Positions 24,178 to 36,052 of a DNA stretch of 64,000 bases are shown in pieces. The notes beneath the pieces were generated by a model. The model searched no databases and was not told the origin of the DNA. It saw only the letters and a list, made by a program, of their open reading frames with translations. Position numbers and translations under genes: made by a program. Positions within the stretch are counted from its first letter, which is position 1. The number at the start of each line of letters is the position of its first letter. This stretch comes from Apoderus coryli (taxonomy: Eukaryota > Arthropoda > Insecta > Coleoptera > Attelabidae): the NCBI GenBank assembly GCA_911728435.2, contig OU452199.1:1798001-1862000 (forward strand), written 5' to 3'.

Positions 24178-24278
24178 ATGAACAATCAGGGAGGACATGT
24201 GTGTGCTGCAAAATGTTGTCCCAATAAGCGGTACAGTTGCTCTAAACATTTTTTTCGCTTCCCCACAGATCCTGTTAG
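24178..24278 (+). CDS. THAP-domain gene, orphan first coding exon
   Basis: ATG at 24178 opens a frame with CAAKCCPNKRYSCSKHFFRFP, which has the first two zinc-binding Cys and the HFFRFP box of a THAP domain. The exon ends GTTAG|GTGAGT, a strong donor at 24278, in phase 2. The THAP exon at 48106 cannot follow it, because that exon repeats the FPSD box. The rest of the domain is not seen in the window. It could be the start of a real gene whose second exon I missed, or a relic. Confidence 0.5.
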
Positions 24279-24679
24279 GTGAGTAATAAGTAAAAATAAA
24301 GATGAATACTAGATAATTTTACGTTTATAACAACTATTTGTATAACCGTAAAATTTATATTACGAAATGGCAGTATCTAACATGTTTTTAAACTAAATGA
24401 AAGTAAAACATAAACACAAGTTGTCTCGTGGGGAGATAGCATGATAACGCAATCAGCTAGGGGTTATATTATTGACAATATATATATGGTCCTTGTTTGA
24501 CTAAAATTGCTGAGAACAGGATTCAGTTGGCACACGGCTTGTATGTGGAATTCGTAGGGGTGAAAGAGGCTAGCAATAACATTAAGGAACTCGGCTGGTT
24601 AAGAATGAAACAACTTCTGATTTGCATTCACTAATTTTGATTAATAAAAATCATCAGATGGAAATAGGCGGAATACTTA

Positions 24680-25075
24680 TATGAAAGTTTGAAGTTCCGA
24701 GGATCGGTGTATGATGTGAATATTCCTCATAAAACTGTCATTACGCCACCGCTAGACTCAACATCAATCTTTGAGCGGTCATTTTCCTATACGGTTTCAA
24801 AATATTACAACGCTCTACCGGAGAATATTAAAAGTTTACAGGGGCTTTCGTTTAAGAGCGCTGTCTGACACGTAATAGAACAAATTAATTTGTAAACATA
24901 AGCTACCTACTTAATTTGGCCAGCGATGTAAAACTATTTTCAGATAGGTTTAAGCTAAAATATAAGTTACGTTTAGGTTAAGTTAGGAAGCACTGCTTCA
25001 ACTTTTATAAAAATGTCTTTTTTACTAATAAAGTCTTTATTATTGTTATGTTTATTATTATTATTATTAAAAATC
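24680..25075 (+). mobile_element. CR1-like LINE 3' end
   Basis: The reading frame YNALPENIKSLQGLSFKSAV matches the C-terminal end of CR1-like LINE proteins. It is followed by a 3' UTR (TAGGTTAAGTTAGGAAGC) and an AATAAAGTCTTTATTATTG tail running into (ATT)n at about 25050-25070. 5'-truncated, with a stop shortly after FKSAV. Confidence 0.6.
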
Positions 25076-25364
25076 ACCCAATCATGTCAACATTTAACTG
25101 ATACCATCACTCAAGGCTGTTTTCAATCACTATGACACACCACAAATATTTCTGAAATTGACAGCGATATTATTATGTACTTAAATATTTTTACAAAAAT
25201 GAAAATACAGTACTGTGGTTAGAAACCGAAAACTATAATTATTAATAGTCCGGACCTGACTTGTAACCCAAAATGGCGGCGTCATACGTCACAGTTTATT
25301 TCAAAATGCCAACGTGGAGTCGGAATGCTGAACTTATTAATGCTGTGCTAAAATTATGTTAAAT

Positions 25365-25541
25365 CATTGTGTTTATTATAATATAGTGTGTCAGCGCTTG
25401 GATAGTACCATCTCTAACAACAGACGGCGTTATCAACTTCAGTCGTTCATTAATAAATTTCTGGTATATGATAACGTCATCTGTTGTTAGTTGACATGTA
25501 CTAACCAAGCGCTGACACACTATGTTATAATAAACACAATG
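25365..25541. mobile_element. Palindromic MITE, GTGTGTCAGCGCTTGG family, full copy
   Basis: The left end CATTGTGTTTATTATAATA, then GTGTGTCAGCGCTTGG, is mirrored at the right end by CCAAGCGCTGACACAC, then TTATAATAAACACAATG. Short internal sequence with ACAACAGACGGCG / CATCTGTTGTTAG. Non-coding. Confidence 0.88.
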
Positions 25542-26002
25542 GTTAAATCAATAAACACAATTTTATAATATCAAAATATAGGAATCTACTAATAATTTGG
25601 GACCTACGACCAAATTATGTATGATCGTTTCAATTTTCTAATTATTATATTCTATAACAGATGGTGCTGAGTGTAGAATAATTATTGTAGAGTCTCTATG
25701 GAGTGTTGCCAAAGGATTCTGCTTTTTAGTTGGATGTTAAATTGCCTCATTATGGCCAGTCGACTTGCCGGTGTTGCCAAATATGTCAAAGTTGAAATGT
25801 TTGTATTGAAATATAGATTCAACAACAATAAGAAAGATAATGTTTGGGAGTTTATCAATTATTTATATCTGCCTAGGTATAACTATATTATGAAGTATGA
25901 TATTTGCGAAATACTGCATAATAATCTGTAAGTTTCTATAGTACTTAGTTATGCAACACAAAATACAAGGCAATAATGAACATAACGTTTGCCTAGTCCG
26001 TG

Positions 26003-26150
26003 TATAATATAGTGTCAGCGCTTGGTTAGTACCATCATCTAACAACAGAAGGCGTTATCAACTTCAGTCGTTCATTAATAAATTTCCGGTATATGATAGC
26101 GCCATCTGTTGTTAGTTGACAGGTACTAACCAAGCGCTGACACACAATGT
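26003..26150. mobile_element. Palindromic MITE, same family, second copy
   Basis: TATAATATAGTGTCAGCGCTTGG...CCAAGCGCTGACACACAATG, with the same internal sequence as the copy at 25365. The outermost flank is shorter. Confidence 0.85.
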
Positions 26151-29100
26151 TCGTGTCATCACGGTTCATATCGAAGATACCTACTGTATTTTCAATCAAT
26201 ACAAAATAGTTCACGGAATAGTAGTTGTGATCTTTCATAACAGATGGTACTGAGTTTCCACAATAATTTAATCACAGCATAAAAAAAAGCTGTGGTTGTT
26301 ACTATAATTCCAGTGCAACGTAATTTATAAATTTTGATTCAACATTGAAGGTGTTGGAGGGTGTTACAGCTCTGTTAGAAAAATAAACCAAAATACTAAG
26401 TAGTTAGTTTATAAAACAGGGGATACATTTTGGTTAGTTCATGTAAGTTTTGAAAAGTTAGAAATATCATTTGATTCAAAAATACTAATGAGAGGGTCAA
26501 AATTAAAGTGGTAGGCCTAGCTTCCATATTTACTATGTACCTACCTAGTAGCTATTTTTATATTTTGTTTAACACTAATTAAAACATTTAAGATGCCAAA
26601 GCACCAACAAACATAATAAGAATCACAACACAATTTCATCCATAACGTCCTTTTTTTCTTTCATTTTATAGAATATAAACAGTGTCGACAGTTTTATGGC
26701 AGTTTTTAAGGTACAATAATGTCGGAAATTGCTTTGGTGTTCATAATAATAAGAACGAAAAAAAAAGTTGACGAGAGAGAACATAAAAGAATGTACTGAA
26801 ACGAAATGCTTTTGTTACACAGTTGACAAATATTGGTCAATAAAAGTCAAACATATTTCGTTCGAATTCGTTACGCAGAAGCTGCACTAATGCCGCTCTG
26901 ATAAATATTTGAATTTAAATAAAGACATAACGATACCGTGATATATTTAGTTATGTTATGTTATTGTTTTCTTCAAATATGTGGCAAAAAATAATATTGT
27001 TATTTATAATATGGATGAAAAGTGGTGACCATATCTCTCCATCACCAACAAACAAAAGGGTCCATCATTTCCAAATGGAGCTTTTTGCCAGACTCACTGA
27101 AGAAGACAAGGATGTTGATTGTCTGGGAGGCTGTGTTTAAAGTTTTATAACATAACAAAGCGAATTTTATTATTTTGTAATATGTTTGGCTTGTTCTTTA
27201 TTAAAACGATTAAAACTTAATTTAATTTTTAACTCTGTCTCTGCTATAGGAATTTAGTTTCTTACAATCGAATAATTTTGCATGTAATCGATAATTTTGC
27301 TTACTTGTGATCTCTAATGGATATAGATTTGTTCTCACAAGAAAATTATGACATTTGAATTTATTTGACATTTCTGTGTTTGACATAATTCATTAATAAA
27401 AAATAAAAATCCCTAAATGTTATTTAATATCTAATAATGTCTTTATCAACATAAACACAATATAAACATTATTCTATGCACAATATCACAGGAGAAAGAA
27501 GCTCGGATCCGACTGGTAGGTACCTAAATTTGAATTAATTCGAATAACATGTGTTAAAAACATTAAATTCTAATCTCAACTTGTCCAATTTAATACAATA
27601 CGTTATCCAACATCAAATCCCATTCGGAACAAAACAGAGATACATAATAATAATAATATGTATTGTATACCCTTGCTACTTTTTATTGCTTTTGATAAAT
27701 TATACTCATGTATGTAGTGTTGTTTGCCCCTTCTTGATATGATCCCAATCGAATGAGTTAGCAAGCGTATAATAGTATGATAATGGTCATATATCATTTT
27801 ATTGTACGCATATCTGTCATAATATTATGAGATTATATCTGATAAATACTTAATCGTAGGGACTACATGGTGTAGTCTGTAGTCAGCATTTATACAAGGG
27901 ACAATTCCAAGGGAAATGATCACGTTTCTTCATTCACGATACAGTTGTAAAACATTGGTACCTAATTGGTTGATTGTTAAATGTGTTCTAAATTTAAATA
28001 TGTACTAAAATAGCAAGCTTTTTGTATTGCTTTTTGAATAATTATGAAACACGGTTTTAGTACCTTAATGTTAAAAAAATCACGACAAAAGTCGCTAGTT
28101 TCCAGGTAAGGCAAAAAAGCTCCAATAATCTGACAGTACCTACTAAACTTTTTTTTAAATAAACACAATATACTTACGACATAACAGTCGGCGTCGCAGC
28201 CAACCCTCTGACGCAGTGTTCGGACTCAAACTAATTACAAACTCTCTGGCGAAAGGAGTTACTTATATTTTTGCAGAATGAAGAAGACCCGCATTTCATC
28301 AGTCATGTGTGGAAATTTTAAGTCCTTACTGTTACGTTTGTGATTTATTATGGATCATTTAACTAGTGATTGTTCATATAAATAAAGAATCAAGCTTTAA
28401 TGTTTCATTTTATTCAATTCTTCGTCCATTTACAATAACAACGTATATTGACAAATTACTCTTGACATTTACGTTTTAACATGACATACAGAGGAAATTA
28501 ACATAAGGCGGGAACTTTAAATTATGAGTGTTTATTAGGTTTGTTCCAGATATGTTACACTTACCTTGTTTTGGCATCATTACAGGTTTTTTAAACCTGA
28601 AGATGGAATTTTTGATCATCTAACAACAATAACAACTTCCTTGGTACCAGCCGTTTGATGAGTGAATTGATTTCTCCCAGTAAAATTGGTCGAACCACGT
28701 TTGCTTTCTTGATTTTTCTGGCTGTCCGTCCGATACTGTCGATATGGTCCTTGTCTTAGTGGGCATTTTGCTGTGGATTTTTCGGTTTGATTCACCCTAT
28801 ATGCCGCGGCTTTATTTTGACGTTTCCACCTACCTACATCTCCCCATCCCGTTCACCATCACCCGGAAAAGAACAAACCCTTCGCTTATACTACGGGCGC
28901 ATTTATTAATATGATAAGGGAATAAGCTGCACTGTTATGACCCGACCCGAGCCAATTTTCACGCCCGGTTTTCCATTTCCCACCACCGTATAGCACAACT
29001 TGCTCAACACCAGCTAATATTATTATCCCGTGGGATATGTAAACGCTAGATAATTGTTTAATTATTGAGAATAATCTCAGCACGGTAGCAGAGAGTTGTA

Positions 29101-30100
29101 AGCACTGCGTGAGTAAGAAAAGACGTATACCTATAGGTAAACAGGTTTATCTTTTTTTAGAAAAATATTGCGCTAGAGAATTTTTATTTTTGGGTAGTAA
29201 GGTAGTACTTACCTAGAACTTCATGACGAATTAATGAAAATTATTCTATCTATCTGCATGCAAACTTAAAGCACAGCACAGCATACTTATGTCAGCTGCT
29301 ATTCCATGCTTAAACTATCTCTAAATTTCTTTTCAATGCTGCTTCTGGGGTACGAGCTTTAACCCTCGTAGATATAACAATGTTCGATGGTTCTACTCAC
29401 TAAATTTGTTACAAATATAATTGATCAGCTGATGTTAGCTTTGACGTATTTTAAGTGTGTTGCCATATTTAAAAAGTCTTTTTTTTTTTGTCGTAAAACA
29501 AATAAACAAATCTGGAACATGAAAAATGGATTCAATTTAGTTCTGACACGCCTCCCCTATTTTTTAACCATCTCGTATATTTTAATGCCAAATAAAAATC
29601 CAATTTAACTAAACGACAGGCACAACAAGCCGAAGTTAGAAAAGAGAATCTCCACGATAAAGTCATAATAAACACATATCAGCAGACAAAAAATAGTATC
29701 ATATAAAGTGGATATTAAATTGCTTTTTCTCCCCTTCACACAGTTTGTTTTGACTACTGTTTATATGCTATAAAAACTACTTTATAATTGTTCCGATGGA
29801 AATCGAGAATGAGAATTATATTATATATATGAGGGTTGTTCAATAAGTCCTTGGAAAAAGATAGAAATTCAAGCGTTTGTACAGGTTTTTATGTTTGGAA
29901 TTTGGGGGTATTTTTTATAAACAAGCTATAAGCAATTGATAATATAATTATATATAAGCACAGTTTAAAATACGGTATAAACTGTGGTATAAGTCAGAGC
30001 TAACATTCCTTCTTCTTTTCTAAACGAATTTGCGATTTTGTAGTTAATAATTAATTTTTTCCGTCTGGCAACACTGTTTTGCAGTACAATCTATTAGTAT
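26151..30100. other. Long AT-rich spacer, no gene seen
   Basis: About 4 kb without a supportable exon, RNA gene or transposon protein. Short open frames here look random. A GAGGGTTGTTCAATAAGTCC sequence near 29830 resembles a mariner-type end, but no partner end or transposase was found. Confidence 0.35.
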
Positions 30101-30104
30101 TTTA

Positions 30105-30954
30105 CTAGCGGTTAGGGGGACCGAATTTACTTTGCTTACGCGATTCCCGCATGCGCAATACATATGGTGGGAAAAGTATCATGTTTGAAACTGTGAAAAA
30201 AGATAAAAACTAGGAGCTAACAAATTTTGTATCGGGAAAGGTAAAGTTTGAAATTGTGAATAAGATTAAAAGTAGGTACCGAACAAATTTTCTAAAATAT
30301 CCTTATTATATCGGTTTTGAGAATGTGCTTTTTTTTAAACATATTTGTAAGCATATATGTGATTTCTTTTCTCTTTTTTATTTTTGTATTCTTGTATAAG
30401 CGTTGTGTAAAAGAAGTGGGTTTAGCAATAATTTTGATATCATTTGTGCAAAGTTAGCTGCTCTACTTTAGCTGAAATACATAATAATGGAACAAAAAAA
30501 AAGTTAAATAAAATAATTTAACTTTCCTGGATGAAACTTCAACATGTGTTTTTTCAAGTTCGAGTATTTACAAAAAGTTATTGAACATTCATTACATATG
30601 TGATCGGAAATGGATAATTAAATTTATCCTATGTTAAAGTTAAAATGGCACTTTTACATTATTATCACAACATAGATCTTTATTAGGTATAATGTAGGTG
30701 TGGTTTATGTCTTACCACTGTGATATGTTCTAGCATGACTTCTTAAATTAAAATTGTTGAAAACTGTTTGTTGCATGCAGAACATTTATATTCCATTTTT
30801 GAAATTAATTTATATCGTATAACTAAAGAATTTATATCCACTATAATATATCAACATAAAAAAAAAATATTAACACAACCTATGACATTAAAAAACAACC
30901 TACATAACCTAAAAATCGCATGAGCAAAGTAAATTCGGTCCCCCTAGCCGCTAG
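30105..30954. mobile_element. 850-bp inverted-repeat element with TTTA duplication
   Basis: The left end CTAGCGGTTAGGGGGACCGA and the right end (reverse complement CTAGCGGCTAGGGGGACCGA) continue as AATTTACTTTGCT, giving an inverted repeat of about 33 bp with one mismatch. A 4-bp duplication TTTA flanks it at 30101-30104 and 30955-30958. Inside, on the minus strand, are two broken C2H2 zinc-finger units. Confidence 0.7.
30530..30800 (-). pseudogene. Broken C2H2 zinc-finger coding fragment
   Basis: One unit (about 30797-30733) reads YKCSACNKQF. After a one-base frameshift it continues NFNLRSHARTYHSG, then GTAAGAC, a donor-like site in the H-S-G linker. A second unit (about 30612-30537) reads HICNECSITFCKYSNLKKHM and then LKFH, a regular C-x2-C-x12-H-x4-H finger. 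The interval between them looks like a former intron. It lies wholly inside the inverted-repeat element, consistent with capture of a host gene fragment. Confidence 0.55.
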
Positions 30955-30959
30955 TTTAG

Positions 30960-32580
30960 ATTTTCTGTCTGCACGGGCTTAATCTTGTTCTGCCAGGATA
31001 ACGTGAAAAAGTGCCCGTGTCTCTTGAAAAAGTTGAGAGCACCCTTGGTATATAGTAGGTAAGTAGTCGCTTCACTTTAGAGACAAATGTGGAGTCAATA
31101 AGTCGGTAGTGATTTTAAAACACTTATATCGTATTAAAGCTTTTAATCGAGGCGGCTGATAGTGTCAACATGTTTTAAGTGGTGTTTTCTTTTTAGTTTA
31201 ATGGTTTTATAGAGCAGGAAGAATAATTAGTATGGTATAATATTAAATGTTCTTCAAGTATAAACACTTTTGATCTATTTTTAAATATTTAGCTTATTAT
31301 ACAGGGCTTTTGTCTCAACTAACACACTAGTTTTATCTTTATCATTCAATTTACATAAGCGGTTAAACTTAGGTTAGATTCTTCTTCTTTTTTTTTTATA
31401 GTTACATACCTACTAAGGTGGAGGCTTACTGTATTAAATTTAGTATTATATTATTTGTATAATTTAAAGCTATTTAATTAAAACTCTTCTACAAATAAAC
31501 TATCCTATTTTCGATACGTTACTAAAATTTATAGTTTCCAATAATGTCAATGCCGCAATACCTATATATTTTTATTTTTTATTTGGGTTAATAAAACTTT
31601 TGGTTTCCTGCAATTCATTACACCTATCAGGTATACCAACAACGATATATATTGTCACCGTTACTAGAATACAGGACACACCAAAAGTATGTTATTTGCG
31701 TATATTGTAAAAAAACACCTGGACAATAAGGCAGCCTTGTCAAAGACAAAGCTTCGAGGTGGCTATGTAAATAATTAAATTCGATTAACGCTAACAACAA
31801 ACAATCCATACCAGGCAAAATAATTATTGTATGATTCATAGGATGAGGATAGCCTGCACCAACTAATTTGTGCAAAATGGAAACCAGGCCCGTTAGCACC
31901 AATAACATAGATCTTGTTTTAATTGCTGTTGTTTCTAATTTAAATACAACAAACATAGATTTTTTTCATTCTATATGAGAGATGCTTGGCCCTATGGTTA
32001 CACATTAACGATCCTATAAAAATGTTTGGGTAACTAAAATATCTGGACCCTGTAGATGTATGTATTTTATATAAGGCCCAGTTTATTGGCCTCCACCAGA
32101 TTTAACGGCGGGCGCCCAACGCGCACGTGATAGACTTATTGGCCGTTATTCAAGCCCCTGATAAATTTGGAGCGATCAGTTTAATTTATCTGCCAGTTTT
32201 GAGGGTGATAGTTGTATGGTATAGCTTCAGCATATATACTATATATACATTTATATTGTACTGTGCCCTTTATTAAGTTGTAAATAACTTCCTACATAAT
32301 ACACTGCTCGGCAAAAGTATTGATAGATTTTGAATTTTGCCGGTGTTTTTATCTTGTTTTAGCCCTGATTTTAACTCTTTGGCCGACGAACAATTATTAC
32401 CTATTTTAGCATTAAAAAGGTTGTCTTATTTAACACTTTTTGCGTGACAAGCGACAGCCGCTCTCTTCAACACCAAAATGACAGATAGACAAAGTCAAAG
32501 TAAACAAAATGTACTAGATTTTTAGTAATTAAACTTCATTTGTACAGGATGGTTTGAGTTTTAATTTTACACAACTGAAT
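30960..32580. other. Spacer, no gene seen
   Basis: AT-rich DNA with no supported gene. CACTGCTCGGCAAAAGTATTG near 32322 resembles a Tc1/mariner-type end but has no partner. Confidence 0.3.
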
Positions 32581-32582
32581 AT

Positions 32583-32950
32583 GTACCGGGTGTTCCATTA
32601 AGGGTGGACAGGTAGCATATCTCAGGAAATAATAGTCGTAGGACAATGGGGAAAAAATTTTCTTAGGGAAATTGACCATGGGAAATCGCTGGAAATAGTT
32701 GTTTTGTTTCTAACTATACCGCTAAGGGGCGTAATAGAACAGTAATGCGAGAAATGCATTTTTATTGAAAATTTCGCCACATAAGGTAAAAAAACAATAC
32801 TACCACAGTAATGCTACTGAGATTCGTCATCTTTTTAGTGTAGCACTTTTTATTGTGCGGCTTGAAATAAAGGCAGCAGGCAAGGACGAAAAATTTATAT
32901 TTTGTACTCATTGCCAATATACGATAATGTGCCCCCGCCGCGTTTATATA
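32583..32950 (+). repeat. Direct repeat, ACCGGGTGTTCCATTAAGGG family, copy 1
   Basis: Matches the left end of the element at 36053, in the same orientation, for about 330 bp (GGTGGACAGGTAGCATATC, TGGAAATAGTT, ACTATACCGCTA, CTTGAAATAAAGGCAGCAGG). The small open frames in both copies are counterparts, but the protein is not recognisable. Confidence 0.75.
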
Positions 32951-33551
32951 ACAAACAACAAATAGACCCATTAGAGCTGCCACACTTCTACTTTTAAATT
33001 TTTAAGAAATATTATTTTCCTATTATACTGAATTATTCACAAACATATAATTTGTCAACATAATGTGTACTTTTTCAAGAAGAACAATGTTGTAAAATAT
33101 TGTGACAGACGGCCAGTTTTTTTGTTAAATAAATCAACTTTTAAAAGTGTGTCGCACTGCAAAGATTTGTTTCACTAGTAGTAACAAAAGTAAACAATAG
33201 TAAATCGTTATTTTTCGATGATAAAGGCGCACATCAGGTGGTGACAAAAGTGAAAACTTAATGGTGATTTTAGTAGTTAAGTATAAAGAGGTTTATGTGT
33301 CAAGGTAAAGGTCTTAACGTTGTCGAAATATTCATCAGAACCGGCCATAGACTTTGGCGCCCCGGAATGTGTCCTTACAATATAAATCTAAGATCCAAGA
33401 ATATTGACAAAACATAACGAAGTAAAACGGGCTTAAAAGTATGTAGTTATTAATATAAAACTTAAAAGATATACTATGCTTCTCGTGTAAGCTTTTTTCA
33501 ATTTTTATATTTTTCGTATTTTTAAAACTTGCTCAAATATATATAAATATA

Positions 33552-36047
33552 CAGGGTGTCCTACGGTGGCAACCCATTAGATTATTTCAGAAAATACTTC
33601 GAATTGAATTTTGAAAATATCAGTGTCTATATTGTCAAATATGCTCTACTCAAATAATATAATAGCAACAGCATAGCACTTCCGGTTATACCGGAAGTTG
33701 ATGGCAACTTTGTTATTTTAAATGGAATACCCTATATATTATTACATTTTTGGATTCTAAATAAGATTTTACACATATTTCATGTATCATGTCCTATACC
33801 TAGCGTCAGTCGTTTTTGACTTATATCAAGATTTATGTCAAAATTGACAGCTTAGGGCTCCATAAGAATTCCGTTTTTTCCTTGTAAATCAGTATTTAAT
33901 AATTATTTTGCAGGTATTTTTTTATCAGGTGGGATCTTCTTTTTCGAATTGACAAGACATTTTTTAATTAGTTTATACAGGGTGGTCAAAAAATTATATT
34001 GAAAACGGTGCAAGAAAAACAATTGAAAGTCAATTTTTTCAAATGGAATGGGTATATTATTATTATTTTATCTTCTTTAGCTTTAAAAAATAATGCAATT
34101 TTGTAATAGGTTATCATTTTCTAAAATGCATAGTTTTCGAAATATCGTCATTTTAAATTTTTCTGCAGCGCCTACCGTTGTCTCTCTGGAAGCTAGCTAA
34201 TTAACTTAGTTAGCCATGAAATTATTGTCATTTTAACGTCAAACTAAACGTCAAATTAATAAAAATGAAAAATACTTATTGATATTATAAATTTCTTCGA
34301 ATGAAGTTCGGATGCGTCCACTAATTCTTCTTTTGAATTAATTGGGGTGGAATAACCTTTGGTTTAATTGCCCCCAAACATAAAAATTCGGCGGTGATAG
34401 ATCTGGAGATCTCGCTCGCCAATCCCAAGGCCCTAAACGTCTGATCCATCGATCTTCAAACATTTTATTAAGCTGTTGTGTGATTCTATTTCCACAGTGA
34501 GGTGGTGCTCCATGTAACTGGTACCAACAACTTCTTAATTCATTTAATGATCGATTATCCAAAAAATGCGCCACAACATTTTGCAAAATATAAAGATAAC
34601 CTCCGTATTTAAATTATGATCGTAAATAAAATATTCAACATGTGTGTCTTTCACCATACCAAAAATCGTTCACACTTAATTTATTTTGAAAATTTTGTTC
34701 ACGAATAGCGTGCGGATTCTCAGAAGCCCAAAAATTACTATTTTGTCTATTAACGATTCCATCTCTCGAAAATTTTGACTCATCTGTCCAAATCACTTTT
34801 TGCAGAAACTCAGGATCTTCTTGCATTCGTGTTAAAATGGTTTCGCAAACCATACACGTCGTTCGGCATAACCTGCTTCCAGAGCACAAAGATATTTGAT
34901 TTAAATGGATGTAAACCACTACTTTTTAATATTTTTTGGGCAGAGGATTTTGAAATTCCTAGATCTTGTTCACGCACGCACGAACTGATGATTTAGGATA
35001 TGTATTAAAATATGCCAAAACATTTACCACATTAGCTTCATTTGCAGTTACAGGTTTTTGTAGTGGTCGATTTGCATGACACTGCCCCCACCGTATTTTA
35101 TTTCTCCAAATTCTTCTTAATTTTTCTCTAGTAATTGTTAGCAAATGCGGGTTTCTCTCGTTAAATACTCTACAGGTTCTATTAATCACTTTGTTACATT
35201 CTCCATGGATTAAGAACACATTTACAATATCAGCATATGAATAAATATTTTCCATTTTGTAATAATTATTGTAAAATATAATGGTCACAAATATTGATAA
35301 ATAACGACTGGTTCGATAGCAACAACTAATTTTATATTTAGTTTGACGTTTATGCTAATTCAGAGAAATGTCAATATTTTCATGGCTAACTAAATTAATT
35401 AGCTAGTTTCCAGAGAGACAACGGTAGGCGCTGCAGAAAAATTTAAAATTACGATATTTCGAAAACTATGCATTTTAGAAAATGATAACCTATTACAAAA
35501 TTGCATTATTTTTTAATGCTAAGGAAGATAAAATAATAATAATATACCCATTCCATTTGAAAAAATTGACTTTCAACTGTTTTTCTTGAACCGTTTTCAA
35601 TATAAATTTTTGACCACCCTGTATAAACTAAGCAGAAAATATCTTGTCAATTCGAAAAAGAAGATCCCACCTGATAAGAAAATACCTGCAAAATAATTAT
35701 TAAATACTGATTTACAAGGAAAAAACGGAATTCTTATGGAGCCCTAAACTGTCAATTTTGACATAAATCTTGATATAAGTCAAAAACGACTGACGTTAGG
35801 TATAGGACATGATACATGAAATATGTCTGAAATCTTATTTAGAATCCAAAAATGTCATAATATATAGGGTGTTCTATTTAAAATAACAAAGTTGCCATCA
35901 ACTTCCGGTATAACCGGAAGTGCTATGCTGTTCTTATTATATTATTTGAGTAGAGAATATTTCACAATATAGACACTGAAATTTTCAAAATTCAATTCCA
36001 CGTAGTTTCTGAAATAATCTAATGGGTTGCCACCGTAGGACACCCTG
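33552..36047 (-). mobile_element. Tc1/mariner-superfamily element with two-shell inverted repeats
   Basis: The outer ends CAGGGTGTCCTACGGTGG (33552) and its reverse complement (36047) are flanked by TA. A second pair of inverted ends, CAGGGTGGTCAAAAA, sits inside at 33978 and 35621. The outer arms between the two termini are exactly 426 bp on both sides. Inverted similarity continues inward to about 34250 and 35335. The core carries a decayed transposase. Confidence 0.82.
34338..35288 (-). pseudogene. Decayed Tc1/mariner-superfamily transposase
   Basis: Minus-strand fragments, in order: a helix-turn-helix N-terminus (35288-34959, YSYADIVNVFLIHGECNKV), then WTDESKFSRDG (first catalytic Asp, near 34790), then WYQLHGAPPH and SPDLSPPNFYVWG (34586-34338). 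The usual D of the QDGAPPH block is His and the usual D of PPDF is Asn, and frames are broken, so it is inactive. The same family occurs at 51411-52374 and 36920-37390. Confidence 0.75.
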
Positions 36048-36052
36048 TATAT

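Noticed and set aside
29828..29870. mariner terminal repeat GAGGGTTGTTCAATAAGTCC
   Set aside because: Single end only; no partner, duplication or transposase found.
31627..31956. 109-codon minus-strand frame
   Set aside because: No recognisable domain, no splice context and composition like random AT-rich DNA.
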